DNA from: Litsea cubeba
Lineage: Eukaryota; Streptophyta; Magnoliopsida; Laurales; Lauraceae
DNA: 64,000 nt
Direction: 5' to 3'
Assembly (NCBI GenBank): GCA_012931725.1
Contig: CM022949.1
Location: forward strand, 65,186,582 to 65,250,581
Shown here piece by piece: positions 1 to 10,342 of this stretch. The notes beneath the pieces were generated by a model. The model had not been told where the DNA came from, did no database searches, and was given only the letters and a program-made list of their open reading frames with translations. The translations under genes were made by a program, and so were the position numbers. Each line of letters starts with the position of its first letter. The first letter of the stretch is position 1.

Positions 1-200
1 TTCGGTGGAGTTCTTTACTAAAGACCGCTTTGATGGGTTAATGGGTGAACTAATGTGAATATTCGTAATGAGGTGTTAGTAGGAGCGGCCAACCCTTCGG
101 TGGAGTTCTTTACTAAAGATCACTTCTATAGAATGTCAATGAAGTGTTGGTGGGAGCGGCCATCCCTTCGGTGGAGCTCTTTACTAAAGGTCACTTCTAG
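1..200 (+). repeat. Imperfect tandem repeats in the Copia-B leader
   Basis: A unit built around CCCTTCGGTGGAGTTCTTTA occurs three times (near 1, 95 and 160), separated by about 65-95 bp, each with a nearby CTTTACTAAAG. The equivalent leader of Copia-B2 (about 48970-49200) has the same three units. The rest of the leader (200-600) shows no coding sequence that I trust. Confidence 0.7.
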
Positions 201-601
201 AAAGGATAAAAGTATCTTCCCTTCGGAGGACTTAATCATAGACATTCTGGGAAATTTCATAAGAGATGGTTATACACTTGACATAAGACGGTAATGACCT
301 CTCCTTAGGAGTTAAAGGGTTATTTGCCATATGAGGCCAAACCAATCAGTGATTGGACTACCACTGGATATGTGTCCAGATAGTGATAATCCAAATAAGT
401 CTGCCTTAATTCAACGTGACTGTAGGCTCGGCCATCCCTTCGATGGAGGGTCTATGAGGAGGTTGAAACACTGATACATTATGATTGGGGTGGAATAATG
501 TAAAAGTTTTTGTGTTTGTTTTTCCTTTTGTAACAAGCACCATATGCATATTACATATATACTGCATGTCTAATTATAAACCGTTTTATATCCAGAAAGA
601 G

Positions 602-657
602 ATGGGTAAAGACTCTTTTAGTCCGTTGATGTGCATTCTTCGTGAGAACAAACTGAC
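602..657 (+). pseudogene. Copia-B1 gag, 5' stub before the Tat-1 insertion
   Basis: An ATG at 602 opens the gag frame (MGKDSFSPLMC...), matching the start of gag in Copia-B2 at 49599. The frame is cut after about 18 codons by the Tat-1 LTR at 658 and resumes at 34030. The start is chosen because homology with the Copia-C gag begins just downstream of it. Confidence 0.75.
653..657. repeat. Target-site duplication of Tat-1, left copy (CTGAC)
   Basis: CTGAC lies immediately before the TG of the 5' LTR and is repeated at 34030-34034 immediately after the CA of the 3' LTR. The uninterrupted Copia-B2 has one copy at this spot. Confidence 0.93.
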
Positions 658-881
658 TGTTGACACAAAAATGTCACTTTGCCTTTTCAAGTTCCAAAGA
701 GCTACATGAAGTCGCAACCTGCCATAAATAGGCAATGCTACTTCCAAAAAATCAAATGTTGTCAGAATCAAACAAAAACTGCAAGATCCTTCAAGACAGC
801 CAAAAGAGGAGTACACAAGAAGTTTCGGGCCATTTCAAAATCATTTGGCCTAACTTCGCTTCTCCGACAGCCGAAAAGGAG

Positions 882-1480
882 CTCTCGGCGGCAAAAGCAT
901 CGGAGACACCAAATCTTCGATCAGAGCCGATGGATGGTCTCAAAATACTTCCAAAAGGCTCCACGTCAAGTTTCGAGTCAAACCGACAACGTTTGACCCT
1001 ACATCAACCCTCGAACAGCTAAATCAAGCCTCTCGGCGGCGAGAACCACCGAGGCCATTACTCATCAGATAGAGCACATGGACGGCTTCAAAATGCTTAT
1101 AAAGGGCTACACGTCAAATTTCAGGTCATTTCGACAACATTTGACCATAGTTTGACGCTCGGAAGCCAAATCAGGCCTCTCGGTGGCAAAGCCCTCCGGG
1201 ACTATGGTTTCCAAGACAGAGCCTATGGATCATCTTAAAATGACTCCAATAGGTTCCCTGTCAAATTTCAAGTCAATCGGACATCGGTTGACCGCACATC
1301 AAACCGCGACATCTTCATCGCGACAAAGCAAGTCTACTGGTGATAGGACCCCAAACGGCTTCAAAACTCAAACAAAAGCCTATGGTTGGTCTTATTTATT
1401 GCTCAGCAGGCTTCACACCAAATTTCAGGTCATTCCGACATCGTTTGACCCAGTTTCAGCTTCTGACGGAAAATCGGCAG
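882..1480 (+). repeat. About 148-bp tandem repeats in U3 of the Tat LTR
   Basis: Units starting with CTCTCGGCGGCAAA or a close variant begin at 882, 1030 and 1177, with a more diverged unit near 1325. Each contains a TTCAAAATG-like segment, a GTCAAATTTCAGGTCA-like segment and a GACAACGTTTGACC-like segment. The same array is in the 3' LTR (31634, 31782, 31929) and is two units shorter in Tat-2. Confidence 0.8.
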
Positions 1481-1545
1481 CTCTGCGCGACAAAGTCTTC
1501 GGCTTTCTCAGGAAATTGGAAACTTTGCAAAATAAAATGCAAGGA

Positions 1546-1550
1546 TTCTC
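1546..1550. repeat. Target-site duplication of Copia-A, left copy (TTCTC)
   Basis: TTCTC precedes the TG of the Copia-A 5' LTR and recurs at 8939-8943 after its 3' LTR. The uninterrupted Tat LTR (about 32297) has GATTCTCATCAGG at the same point. Confidence 0.93.
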
Positions 1551-1743
1551 TGTTGGAATTTGAGATGACATGAGTAGTCTTTGAAGAATTGAAGGAATTA
1601 ATATCTCAAAGTATTGTTTTGAGTTGGAATTATTGTCAACACATTGTCACAAGCATGATGATAGTAGGCTAGTGTTGATAGAGCTGAAAAGAAGAATCAG
1701 AATTGAAACAGTCAGGAATTCAGAATTCCTGAAGCAGAGCACG

Positions 1744-1936
1744 CGGTCGACCGGGCACCCCATGCGGTCGACCGAGCAAGAAGAAACCTGCAGAAACAGA
1801 TTCAGGCACCTCTCAGTTATTTTCATGACACAGTGTGTCTTCGGTCGACCGGGACCCCAGGATGTCGACCGAGCGCGATAATTGACTGATTCCAGACAGT
1901 GTATGATGTCGACCGAGCAAGGCAGGATGTCGACCG
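1744..1936 (+). repeat. Six GTCGACCG motifs in U3 of the Copia-A LTR
   Basis: GTCGAC starts at 1746, 1767, 1844, 1864, 1908 and 1929, each followed by CGGG or CGAG. The core is palindromic, and three pairs are spaced 20-21 bp apart. The same set is kept in the 3' LTR. Confidence 0.85.
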
Positions 1937-2065
1937 AGCACGGGATCAGAGTTGCGCAGAATCAGAAGTCTTGCACGAAAATTCAGCATTCTTATCTAAT
2001 TTGTTTGGGACTCTTTCTAAATGAATTGTAGCCCGTTTTAAATACAATTAAGGGTTATCAAAACC

Positions 2066-2073
2066 TATAAAAA
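2066..2073 (+). promoter_or_regulatory. TATA box of the Copia-A LTR promoter
   Basis: TATAAAAA lies mid-LTR, upstream of the purine tract. The 3' LTR has the same at 8338-8345. Transcription would begin about 30 bp downstream. Confidence 0.7.
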
Positions 2074-2619
2074 GGCATGTATGGGTCGTTCTAAAGAGAT
2101 ACCAGAAGAGAAGAGAAAAGAGAGAAGAGAAGAGAGAAGAGAGTGCTGTGTTTGCTGTGTGCTGTTGTGTTGCATCTTTCTACAGCAAGTGTGGACGAGG
2201 ATGTGCTCTTGAAGATGGTATTTCGTCCATAAGATAAGTGTCTCTCTGTTTATGCTTTAATTTCAATTTGTAAGGGATTGAGAGAGAGAGAATTGTAGAG
2301 GGGAAGGGCTGTAGACAGAGTTAATCTTCTATTCTGTTTTTACATCAAGTTGGTGCTTGGTGTTTGGGGTTTGGTGATCCTATCTGTGGGTGCAGATAAA
2401 CTGTAAGGGGAGTCGGTGCTTCCTAGATAGTTGGTGCTATCTGAAACTAAGGGTTGGTGCTCTTTGTCGTTGGTACGACTAAATAAGATTCAGATCTGTA
2501 CCGGATCGGTGTTCGGACGGTTTTGATCCGTGGACGTAGCCTTTTGGTGAACCACGTTAAAACTGGTGTCATTGTGTGGTTTGACTTGTTTTGTTGTTGA
2601 ATTGGACCTGTTTTTAGAA

Positions 2620-2654
2620 ATCACTGATTCCCCCCCCCCCCCCCTCTCAGTGAT
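2620..2654 (+). other. Stem-loop with poly-C loop at the LTR end
   Basis: ATCACTGA (2620) and TCAGTGAT (2647) can pair around a loop made almost wholly of C. The 3' LTR has the same stem (8892 and 8917) with a slightly different loop. It lies just upstream of the primer-binding site. Confidence 0.6.
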
Positions 2655-2670
2655 CGCGATATCCAACAAT

Positions 2671-2682
2671 TGGTATCAGAGC
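2671..2682 (+). other. Copia-A primer-binding site (initiator Met tRNA)
   Basis: TGGTATCAGAGC, two bases after the 5' LTR, is complementary to the 3' end of plant initiator Met tRNA and is the usual copia minus-strand primer site. Confidence 0.9.
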
Positions 2683-2733
2683 GAGGTTCCCTTGATCAGT
2701 TTATACGCTAAGGGTGATCTCTTGTCAAATCAC

Positions 2734-4018
2734 ATGGCAGTCAATACAGGGAATATGAAAGCACCTCTGTTTGATGGTTCTAATACTCCTTTTGGAAGAT
2801 TAGGATGCAAGCCTTCATCAAATCTCTTGGCTATGATGTTTGGGAGGCTGTCAGAGTCGGTTACAATACTGCCACCGTACCCAATGATACTGCATCGACG
2901 AAGTTGGCAGACAACGACTCCAAGGCGCAGAATGCACTCTTTAGTGGCCTTGTGGACAGCGAGCTTGTCAAAGTAATTGCATGCAAAACAGCCAAGGAAA
3001 TTTGGGACAAGTTGCAAAGCATACATGAAGGTGATGAGAAGATTAAGAAGCCAAATTGCAAACTCATCGCTCTCAATTCGAGTCTCTTCGCATGGAGGAA
3101 AGCGAGAATGTTGACTCGTATATGCAACGAGTGAATGAAGTCACGAATGACATTCGTGGACTAGGGGAGGAGATTAAAGAGCCGGTCATCGTCAAAAAGG
3201 TTCTAAGATCTCTTCTTCCCCGGTTTGATTCAAAAGTCTCAGCCATCGAAGAAGCCAAAGATCTGAATGCATTTTCCATGGATGAATTACATGGTTCTCT
3301 AACTGCCTATGAGATTCGCATAGGAAAGACGTCTTCATCTGATAAAGAAGCGGCCTTCAAAGTTCAGAAAAAGGCAAAAGAGACTGCTGGTCATGATGTT
3401 GATTCTGATGATGATGAGCTTGAGGCTCAATTTGTTAGAAAGTTGAAGAAAGGAAGCAATGGCAAGTACAAAGGGAAGCTACCCTTTAAATGCTTCAATT
3501 GTGGAGGTATTGGTCACTTTGCTGCGAAGTGTCCGCTAAAAGAAGACAATGATAATGACTCTTATGCTGAAAAGAGTAAAGGAAAGAGAAATTTCAGAAA
3601 AAGGGGCAAAGCTAAAAACTTTCTATGTCAACAAGATGACAGCACGTCTGAAACTTCAGACGATGATGAATCAACCGAAGCTCTCTTCATGGTCACTGTT
3701 GAAGAAGAAGAAGAGCTAGATCCGGAAGAGGATGAGGAGGCTGAAGTCAATCTTGAAGAGGAACTCATAGCCGCACTTGAGGAGCTTAGCATGGAACGCA
3801 AAACAAGTAAGAAAAATCTGAAACTTCTCCATGAATCTGAAAGTTCTATTATTGCTTTGAAAACTCAAGTAGAAGAATATAAAAGAATGGTAGAAGTCCT
3901 TGAAAACCAAATAAGTATCAAAAAGGAAGAGGCTATGAAACTTGAAACTGAGATCGCTAGAGCAAAGGCTGAAAATTCGGAAAATAGCAAAAAAACTCAA
4001 AGCGCTCCAAGCGATTGA
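2734..4018 (+). pseudogene. Copia-A gag, N-terminal and central part, frameshifted
   Basis: This would encode the capsid polyprotein. The start is the ATG at 2734 (MAVNTGNMKAPLF), 63 bp after the LTR. The frame changes near 2795, probably one T lost from a T run, and again near 3050. From 3056 a 320-codon frame follows, with the UBN2-type gag domain, a CCHC knuckle (CFNCGGIGHFAAKC, near 3490), acidic clusters around 3660-3770 and a lysine/glutamate-rich coiled coil to 4018. A further shift near 3960-4018 leads to the next frame. The order fits SIRE-type gag. The three shifts mean no full gag can be made from this copy as read. Confidence 0.85.
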
Positions 4019-5905
4019 AGGGACTATGAAACTCGATGAACTACTGAAAGTTCAAAGACCTGCCCACTTCAGATTTAGTCTAGGATTTGGGAAAGGTGAA
4101 TCCTCTAAGATTGCACCTCCTGAAAAGAAAGAGTTTGTGAAGCAAGTCACTGCACCTTCTAACTCCATGAAGCCCACTCAACCTAGAAAGGAGTCCATTC
4201 CTGTTAGAAAGGTAATGAAGACTAACCAGCCACAAAGAAGATACAAATTCTATGGTTATTGCTTTCATTGTAATATGTTTGGACATAAAAGAGCTGATTG
4301 CAAATTCTATGTAAGAAACAGCCCATTTGTGACTAGGAATCCTTTTTCAATCCTAAGTAGCCACAAAATTGAGTGCCATAAGTGCTATAATTATGGACAC
4401 TTGGCTAGGGATTGTAGGTTGCATATTGCAAACAAATTTCAGGTTGAAAAGAAACCCAAGTTAGTCAAGGCTTGGAGAGCAAAGCAAAGTGCAGAAAGTC
4501 CCAAAGAATCTCTCATTGTGCAAATGGCATTCAATGCACAAAAGAAGGCAGCACCATGGGTCCTTGATAGTGGTTGTTCAAGCCATATGACTGGTGATAA
4601 AGAGAAATTCATCAAATTACAGCACTATGAAGGCGGTTCAGTGAAGTTTGGCAACAATGATGGTGCCAAAATCTGCGGAAAAGGTGTTATTCAGCTTATG
4701 GAAAACAAGATCAGATCGGAAGAAGTCTTATATGTGTCTGGATTGAGACACAACCTGCTCAGTGTGAGCCAGATCTGTGACAAGGGTCACGAAGTTATCT
4801 TCACAAAGAATGGGTTTGCCATCAAGAAGAGTAGCAACGGCAAAACAGTGGCAACTGGATCAAGAACTGCTGGAAATCTCTATACATTGTCAGATGGAGC
4901 TGAAAAGACATGCTTGATGAGTCGGACAGAGGAAAGTTGGTTGTGGCACAATCGCCTTGGGCATCTAAGCTTTGATAACATGTCAAAGATTTGCAATTCA
5001 AAGGCTGTAAGAGGCATGTCTACAGTTGAAAAGCCTTCCAGTCCCATTTGCGACTCTTGCCAAAAGGGAAAGCAAACGAGGGTTATGTTCAAGTCAAAGG
5101 AGCATCATTCCAAGAAACCTCTTGAGCTAGTGCACACTGATCTCTGTGGACCGATGCGAACTCAAAGCACCAATGGAGATAAGTATTTCATGTTATGCAT
5201 TGATGATTATACTCGTATGACATGGGTATTGTTTCTTAAGCATAAGCATCAAGCACTTGATCGTTTTAAAGTGTTTAAAGCACAGGTTGAAAATCAATTG
5301 GAAAAATGTATCAAGATTTTAAGGTCTGATTGTGGAGGCGAGTTCACATCTGAAGAGTTCACTAAATATTGTGAACATCATGGCATTCAAAGACAGTACT
5401 CAGCCCCTAGAACTCCACAGCAAAATGGAGTTGTGGAACGGAAGAATCGCACCGTACAAGAGATGGCTCGTACGATGCTAAGTGAAAGCAAGATGCTGAC
5501 AAGTATTGGAAAGAGGCAATTCATACGGCTGTATACATTCAAAATCGATGCTTGATCAGGCCACATGAAGACAAAACTCCCTATGAGCTATGGTTTGGAA
5601 GAAAAGCAACAGTCAAGCACTTCAGAGTCTTCGGCAGCAAGTGTTACATCAAGCGGCTCGAACAAAATCCGGGCAAATTTGAAGAAAGAGCTGACGAAGG
5701 TATATCTCTGGGTTACTCCTCTACTAGCAAGGCATATAGGTGTCTTAACAAAAGAACCAGAAAAATCATAGAAAGTGCTAATGTGAGAATAGATGAGAAT
5801 ATTAACCAAAGAATGCAACTCATAATGACAGTCCAGTTTATGAGGACTCGAGTGAGATTGATGATGAGATGGCTGAATCTAATGATTCTGAGAAATCAAG
5901 GATGA
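3942..5905 (+). pseudogene. Copia-A gag C-terminus, protease and integrase, frameshifted
   Basis: The frame from 3942 holds two more CCHC knuckles (CFHCNMFGHKRADC near 4261, CHKCYNYGHLARDC near 4375). Next come the aspartic protease (VLDSGCSSHMTG near 4562), the GAG-pre-integrase zinc site (HNRLGHL...CDSCQKGK) and the integrase core, with an Asp in HTDLCGP, an Asp in RSDCGGEF and a Glu in NGVVERKNR. A shift near 5490 moves the frame to 5552-5905 (continuing integrase, YELWFGRKATVKHF), and another near 5810 leads toward RT. Integrase would join the cDNA to host DNA. Confidence 0.88.
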
Positions 5906-6029
5906 CTCAGAAGATACTACACTTAAGAAGCACAGCACTTGGGTAGAGCAACACCCTAAGGATCAAATCATTGGAGATCCTAAGGCAGGCGTTCAAACTA
6001 GACAAAGTGTAGTTAGCAATTACTCACTT

Positions 6030-7577
6030 GTGTCCACCATTGAACCCAAGACTGTGGCTGAAGCCAGTCTCGATGAAAGTTGGTTGAAATCTATGCATGA
6101 GGAGTTGGAGCAAATTGAGAAGAACTCCACATGGGAACTTGTTCCTAGACCTACTGATAAGAATGTTATTGGTACTAAATGGGTCTTTCGGAATAAACTG
6201 AATGAAGATGGTCAAGTCATTAGAAACAAAGCAAGGTTGGTTTGTAAAGGCTATGCTCAAGTTGAAGGCATAGATTTTGAGGAGACCTTTGCACCGGTGG
6301 CTCGTCTGGAAGCTATTCGTATGTTTCTAGCATTGGCAGCATACAAAACCTTCAAGGTATTTCAGATGGACGTAAAGTCAGCTTTCTTGAATGGTTTACT
6401 TAAAGAAGAGGTCTACATTGAGCAACCTGATGGTTTTCTCATCAGCAAAAATTCAGATCTAGTGTGCAAGTTGAAAAAGGCTCTTTATGGACTGAAACAA
6501 GCGCCAAGGGCATGGTATGCAAGGCTGGATCTCTATCTCCGCAAGATCGGTTTTGGAAAAGGAATGGTTGATAGCAATCTGTATGTCAAAACTGAGTTAA
6601 GCAAACAGCTGGTCGTCATTGTTTATGTTGATGACATAATCTTTGGTGGCAATGATGAGGAGATGTGCAGGAATTTTGCTGAAGAGATGAAGAAAGAATT
6701 TGAAATGTCGATGCTTGGAGAACTAAAGTTCTTTCTTGGTTTACAAGTTCAGCAGCTGAAACATGGCATCTTCATATCACAAATGAAGTACATTAAGGAA
6801 ATGCTGAAACGATTCAATATGGAAGACAGCAAGCCAGTGAGCACACCAATGTCAACGAACACGAAGCTTAGCAAAGATGATAAGGCCTCGTCCGTTGATC
6901 ATACCACCTATCGCTCTATGATAGGAAGCTTGCTCTACTTGACTGCTACAAGACCAGATCTTCTACAAGCAGTATGTATGGTTGCACGTTTTCAAGCAGC
7001 ACCAACTGAAACGCACCTTACAGCGGTGAAAAGAATCTTTCGATATCTGAAAGGTACTATGGAGCTTGGTATCTGGTATCCCAAAGGCAAATCCTTCACT
7101 CTTGTTGCATATTCTGATGCCGATTGGGCTGGATGCGTAGATGATCGCAAGAGTACTAGCGGCGGCGCATTTTATCTTGGAGAAAGATTAGTTGCTTGGC
7201 ATAGTAAGAAGCAAGACTCAGTATCCCTTTCGATAGCGGAAGCAGAATATATTGCAGCGGCAACTTGTTGTACGCAAGTGTTATGGATGCGGCAAATGCT
7301 CTCTGATCTAGGAGTTCCTATAACGGATCCTACGCCGATCCTATGTGACAACACGAGTGCAATTCATATATCTAAGAATCCTGTTCAGCACTCTCGAACA
7401 AAGCATGTAGCAATTCGTTATCATTTTCTTAAAGATAAAGTTGCTGATGGAGAGGTCAAGTTGGAATATGTTCCAACAACTGAGCAAGTGGCTGATATTT
7501 TCACGAAACCTCTGCCAAAGGAAGTCTTCGAGTATCTCCGAAAAAAGTTAGGAGTTACTCACTCTCCTAAACCGTAG
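6030..7577 (+). pseudogene. Copia-A reverse transcriptase and RNase H domain
   Basis: This is an unbroken 515-codon stretch, but it is cut off from gag by the shifts upstream. RT motifs seen are FQMDVKSAFLNG (first catalytic Asp) and VYVDDIIFG (YVDD at 6624-6635). RNase H follows, with AYSDADWAGC, SIAEAEYIA and ILCDNTSAI, and the C-terminal HVAIRYHFLKDKV and EQVADIFTK segments usual in copia elements. It ends in TAG at 7575-7577. The enzyme would copy genomic RNA into cDNA in the virus-like particle. Confidence 0.93.
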
Positions 7578-7822
7578 GAGTTGTGCTTGAAAGGGGGAGC
7601 AATGCATTCATTGAAAATCCTATTCGCTCCTCGGTTTGGTCCCTTTGGACTTGTTGTCAAAGGGGGAGAGATGTTATGCTATGATAGCAAGGAGAGATGT
7701 TATGCTATGAAAGCTAGGGGGAGATTGTTGACAGTGCATGGTTGTTATTTCAGAATTTCAGAATTGGTTCCAAGTGAGTGTTGAAGTTCCAATAGTGTTG
7801 CCAACAACTCCAAAGGGGAGAT
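7578..7822 (+). other. Copia-A 3' untranslated region with repeated polypurine tracts
   Basis: Purine runs of the form AAAGGGGGAG occur near 7590, 7660 and 7717, and the final AAAGGGGAGATT (7811-7822) abuts the 3' LTR. Only the last is in the place for plus-strand priming of the LTR. Confidence 0.75.
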
Positions 7823-8938
7823 TGTTGGAATTTGAGATGACATGAGTAGTCTTTGAAGAATTGAAGGAATTAATATCTCAAAGTATTGTTTTGAGTTGGA
7901 ATTATTGTCAACACATTGTCACAAGCATGATGATAGTAGGCTAGTGTTGATAGAGCTGAAAAGAAGAATCAGAATTGAAACAGTCAGGAATTCAGAATTC
8001 CTGAAGCAGAGCACGCGGTCGACCGGGCACCCCATGCGGTCGACCGAGCAAGAAGAAACCTGCAGAAACAGATTCAGGCACCTCTCAGTTATTTTCGTGA
8101 CACAGTGTGTCTTCGGTCGACCGGGACCCCAGGATGTCGACCGAGCGCGATAATTGACTGATTCCAGACAGTGTATGATGTCGACCGAGCAAGGCAGGAT
8201 GTCGACCGAGCACGGGATCAGAGTTGCGCAGAATCAGAAGTCTTGCACGAAAATTCAGCATTCTTATCTAATTTGTTTGGGACTCTTTCTAAACGAATTG
8301 TAGCCCGTTTTAAATACAATTAAGGGTTATCAAAACCTATAAAAAGGCATGTATGGGTCGTTCTAAAGAGATACCAGAAGAGAAGAGAAAAGAGAGAAGA
8401 GAAGAGAGAAGAGAGTGCTGTGTTTGCTGTGTGCTGTTGTGTTGCATCTTTCTACAGTAAGTGTGGACGAGGATGTGCTCTTGAAGATGGTATTTCGTCC
8501 ATAAGATAAGTGTCTCTCTGTTTATGCTTTAATTTCAATTTGTAAGGGATTGAGAGAGAGAGAATTGTAGAGAGGAAGGGCTGTAGACAGAGTTAATCTT
8601 CTATTCTGTTTTTACATCAAGTTGGTGCTTGGTGTTTGGGGTTTGGTGATCCTATCTGTGGGTGCAGATAAACTGTAAGGGGAGTCGGTGCTTCCTAGAT
8701 AGTTGGTGCTATCTGAAACTAAGGGTTGGTGCTCTTTGTTGTTGGTGCGACTAAATAAGATTCAGATCTGTACCGGATCGGTGTTCGGACGGTTTTGATC
8801 CGTGGACGTAGCCTTTTGGTGAACCACGTTAAAACTGGTGTCATTGTGTGGTTTGACTTGTTTTGTTGTTGAATTGGACCTGTTTTTAGAAATCACTGAT
8901 CACCCCCCCCCCCCTCTCAGTGATCGCGATATCCAACA
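7823..8938 (+). repeat. Copia-A 3' LTR
   Basis: It matches 1551-2668 with a few substitutions (for example in the TTTCATGAC, CTACAGCAAG and TCGTTGGTACGAC regions) and a shorter poly-C run. It ends CCAACA and is followed by TTCTC. Confidence 0.95.
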
Positions 8939-8943
8939 TTCTC
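8939..8943. repeat. Target-site duplication of Copia-A, right copy (TTCTC)
   Basis: It pairs with 1546-1550. Confidence 0.93.
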
Positions 8944-9533
8944 ATCAGGTTTCCTACAAAGAAATCAGGCCAATAAATGATCAAAATGTCAAGGAAAAGT
9001 ACAGGAGAAAAAAGAATCGAAAAAGAGCAAAAACGGACACAAAACGGGACAAAAAGGGGGGGAAACCCCCCCAGGGTCGCCGGCGACCTTGGAGCCCGGG
9101 GTCGCCGGGAAGTCCCCGGAAACCCCGGTTTTCGTCGTTTTTTTTCGCGATTCGAAGCGCCCAGCCTCTGGTACTTTCCAAAATTCATGCTTTTGAGACA
9201 CCAAATCCTCTGACATCCGTCCAAAACACGGGTTAATCATCAAGAGTATCGAAAACAATATTGATCGCCACCCGGTCAACCAAAAAAAAGTGTGCTTTCT
9301 ACCCGACCGATCGAGAAATCGACAGGACAGATGGCACCGACCCGCTGTTGGCAACAAACACCTGAAATTACATGGTCGTCTGATGTCGATCTACATGAAG
9401 ATCCATCGATGATCATCGACAGAAGAATCCCAAAAGACGCGGCACGGCCCGCGACTCTTCAGCTGCTCGGCGACCACTTAATGCGATTAATTGACTAGCT
9501 TTATTACAGTCATTAATCCATTTCTTTGGACGG

Positions 9534-9710
9534 ACCAATCAGAAGCAAGCATCCGGGAGTTACAAGTCAAGAGATTCATGGCATTTAACCCATGAAACTC
9601 CTCCCATCATGGCGATTAAAGGCGATTAAATGCCCTCAATCTCCTCCGGCCAATCAGAAGCCAAGAAAAAGGAGTTACAAAATAAACAATTCAATTTTGT
9701 AACTCCTCCC
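9534..9710 (+). promoter_or_regulatory. Duplicated CCAAT-box region of the Tat LTR
   Basis: CCAATCAGAAGC occurs at about 9535 and 9650, each followed by GGAGTTACAA and AACTCCTCCCAT. GGAGTTACAAAA and TTTTGTAACTCC around 9678-9708 form an inverted repeat. All lie 60-240 bp upstream of the TATA box. The same block is in the other LTR copies. Confidence 0.55.
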
Positions 9711-9770
9711 ATTATGCGGCTTAATGACAATCAAGGCTCATTAACCCTCCTAAATGGCTACCTAAAAGCC

Positions 9771-9778
9771 TATAAATA
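9771..9778 (+). promoter_or_regulatory. TATA box of the Tat LTR
   Basis: TATAAATA at 9771. The truncated LTR copy has GATAAATA (12687) and the 3' LTR has TATAAATT (33159), so the other copies in Tat-1 are weakened. Confidence 0.65.
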
Positions 9779-9906
9779 GGAGAGCTCTCCAAGAAGAAAG
9801 GAGAGACAACGAAAATCACAGACAGAAGCACAGAAATTCAGAGAAGGAAAAGAGAGAAAACTCTGCGGAAGTTCTACACCGGCCACCGCTACAAGGTGAC
9901 AAAAGT

Positions 9907-9930
9907 CCCTTGGGGGGTACCCCCCCAAGG
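9907..9930. repeat. Palindrome CCTTGGGGGGTACCCCCCAAGG in the LTR (length varies by copy)
   Basis: A near-perfect inverted repeat centred on GGTACC is present in every Tat LTR copy (also about 12823, 33296 and 55016). G and C run lengths differ between copies. Confidence 0.8.
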
Positions 9931-10255
9931 TCCTTGCCTTCTCCTCCTGCCTCCAATGGCTTTGATGTGGCTTTTCAGCCCGTCTACTCAGCTTTTTATT
10001 GGACATAGGACCTCGTTTTGGTCTTTGTCCTCTAAAAACCTGAGGTTATAGCCAAGCCAAGAGAATCAATAGCATCCTCTGTTCTCATCTGCATGGATGA
10101 TGGCGAAGCCCACATATGGCTTGCGACCGTCAATCTAAACGAGTCCCCCACAATCTCCTGAGAAGTTAGATCCTCCTTTTCTTGCTTTTCATTGTAGTTT
10201 GTATTTTTTCAAAAGAGAGAAAAATCATAACTCTTGTCTTTCATTATTGATAAGG

Positions 10256-10342
10256 ATTGTAAATCGGCTATAAATGCCAAAATCGGCTATAAACGCCAAA
10301 AATCGGCTATAAACGCCAAAATCGGCTATAAATGCCAAAAAA
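10256..10342 (+). repeat. CGGCTATAAA tandem array in the LTR (4 units)
   Basis: Four 18-19 bp units of AATCGGCTATAAA(T/C)GCCAA. There are four units at about 13178-13252, five at 33654-33752 and four in Tat-2 (54607-54685, reverse). Confidence 0.88.

Larger units (their letters stand above)
658..1550 (+). repeat. Tat-1 5' LTR, U3 part
   Basis: It begins TGTTGACAC and matches the start of the 3' LTR at 31409. It is interrupted at 1550 by Copia-A and continues at 8944-10613. The two parts sum to about 2563 bp against 2621 bp for the 3' LTR. Confidence 0.9.
1551..2668 (+). repeat. Copia-A 5' LTR
   Basis: It is bounded by TGTTGG and CCAACA and nearly identical to 7823-8938. It holds a TATA box (2066), a purine-rich GAGAAGAG tract (about 2103-2140), six GTCGAC-centred motifs, and a poly-C tract near its end. 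Confidence 0.95.
1551..8938 (+). mobile_element. Copia-A, SIRE/Maximus-like Ty1/copia retrotransposon, complete
   Basis: It has paired LTRs (1118 and 1116 bp) running TGTTGG...CCAACA, an initiator-Met primer site, gag-pol, a polypurine tract and a 5-bp target duplication. The gag has a CCHC knuckle, a long acidic and coiled-coil region, and then two further CCHC knuckles, as known for SIRE/Maximus elements. By eye the LTRs differ by fewer than ten substitutions, so the insertion is recent. The coding frame nevertheless has at least four shifts. It sits inside the 5' LTR of Tat-1 in the same orientation. Confidence 0.93.

Noticed and set aside
1624..1881. 85-codon ORF in the Copia-A LTR, repeated at 7896-8153
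   Set aside because: It is in both LTRs and spans the GTCGAC motif region. There is no recognised domain, and it is explained by the LTR.
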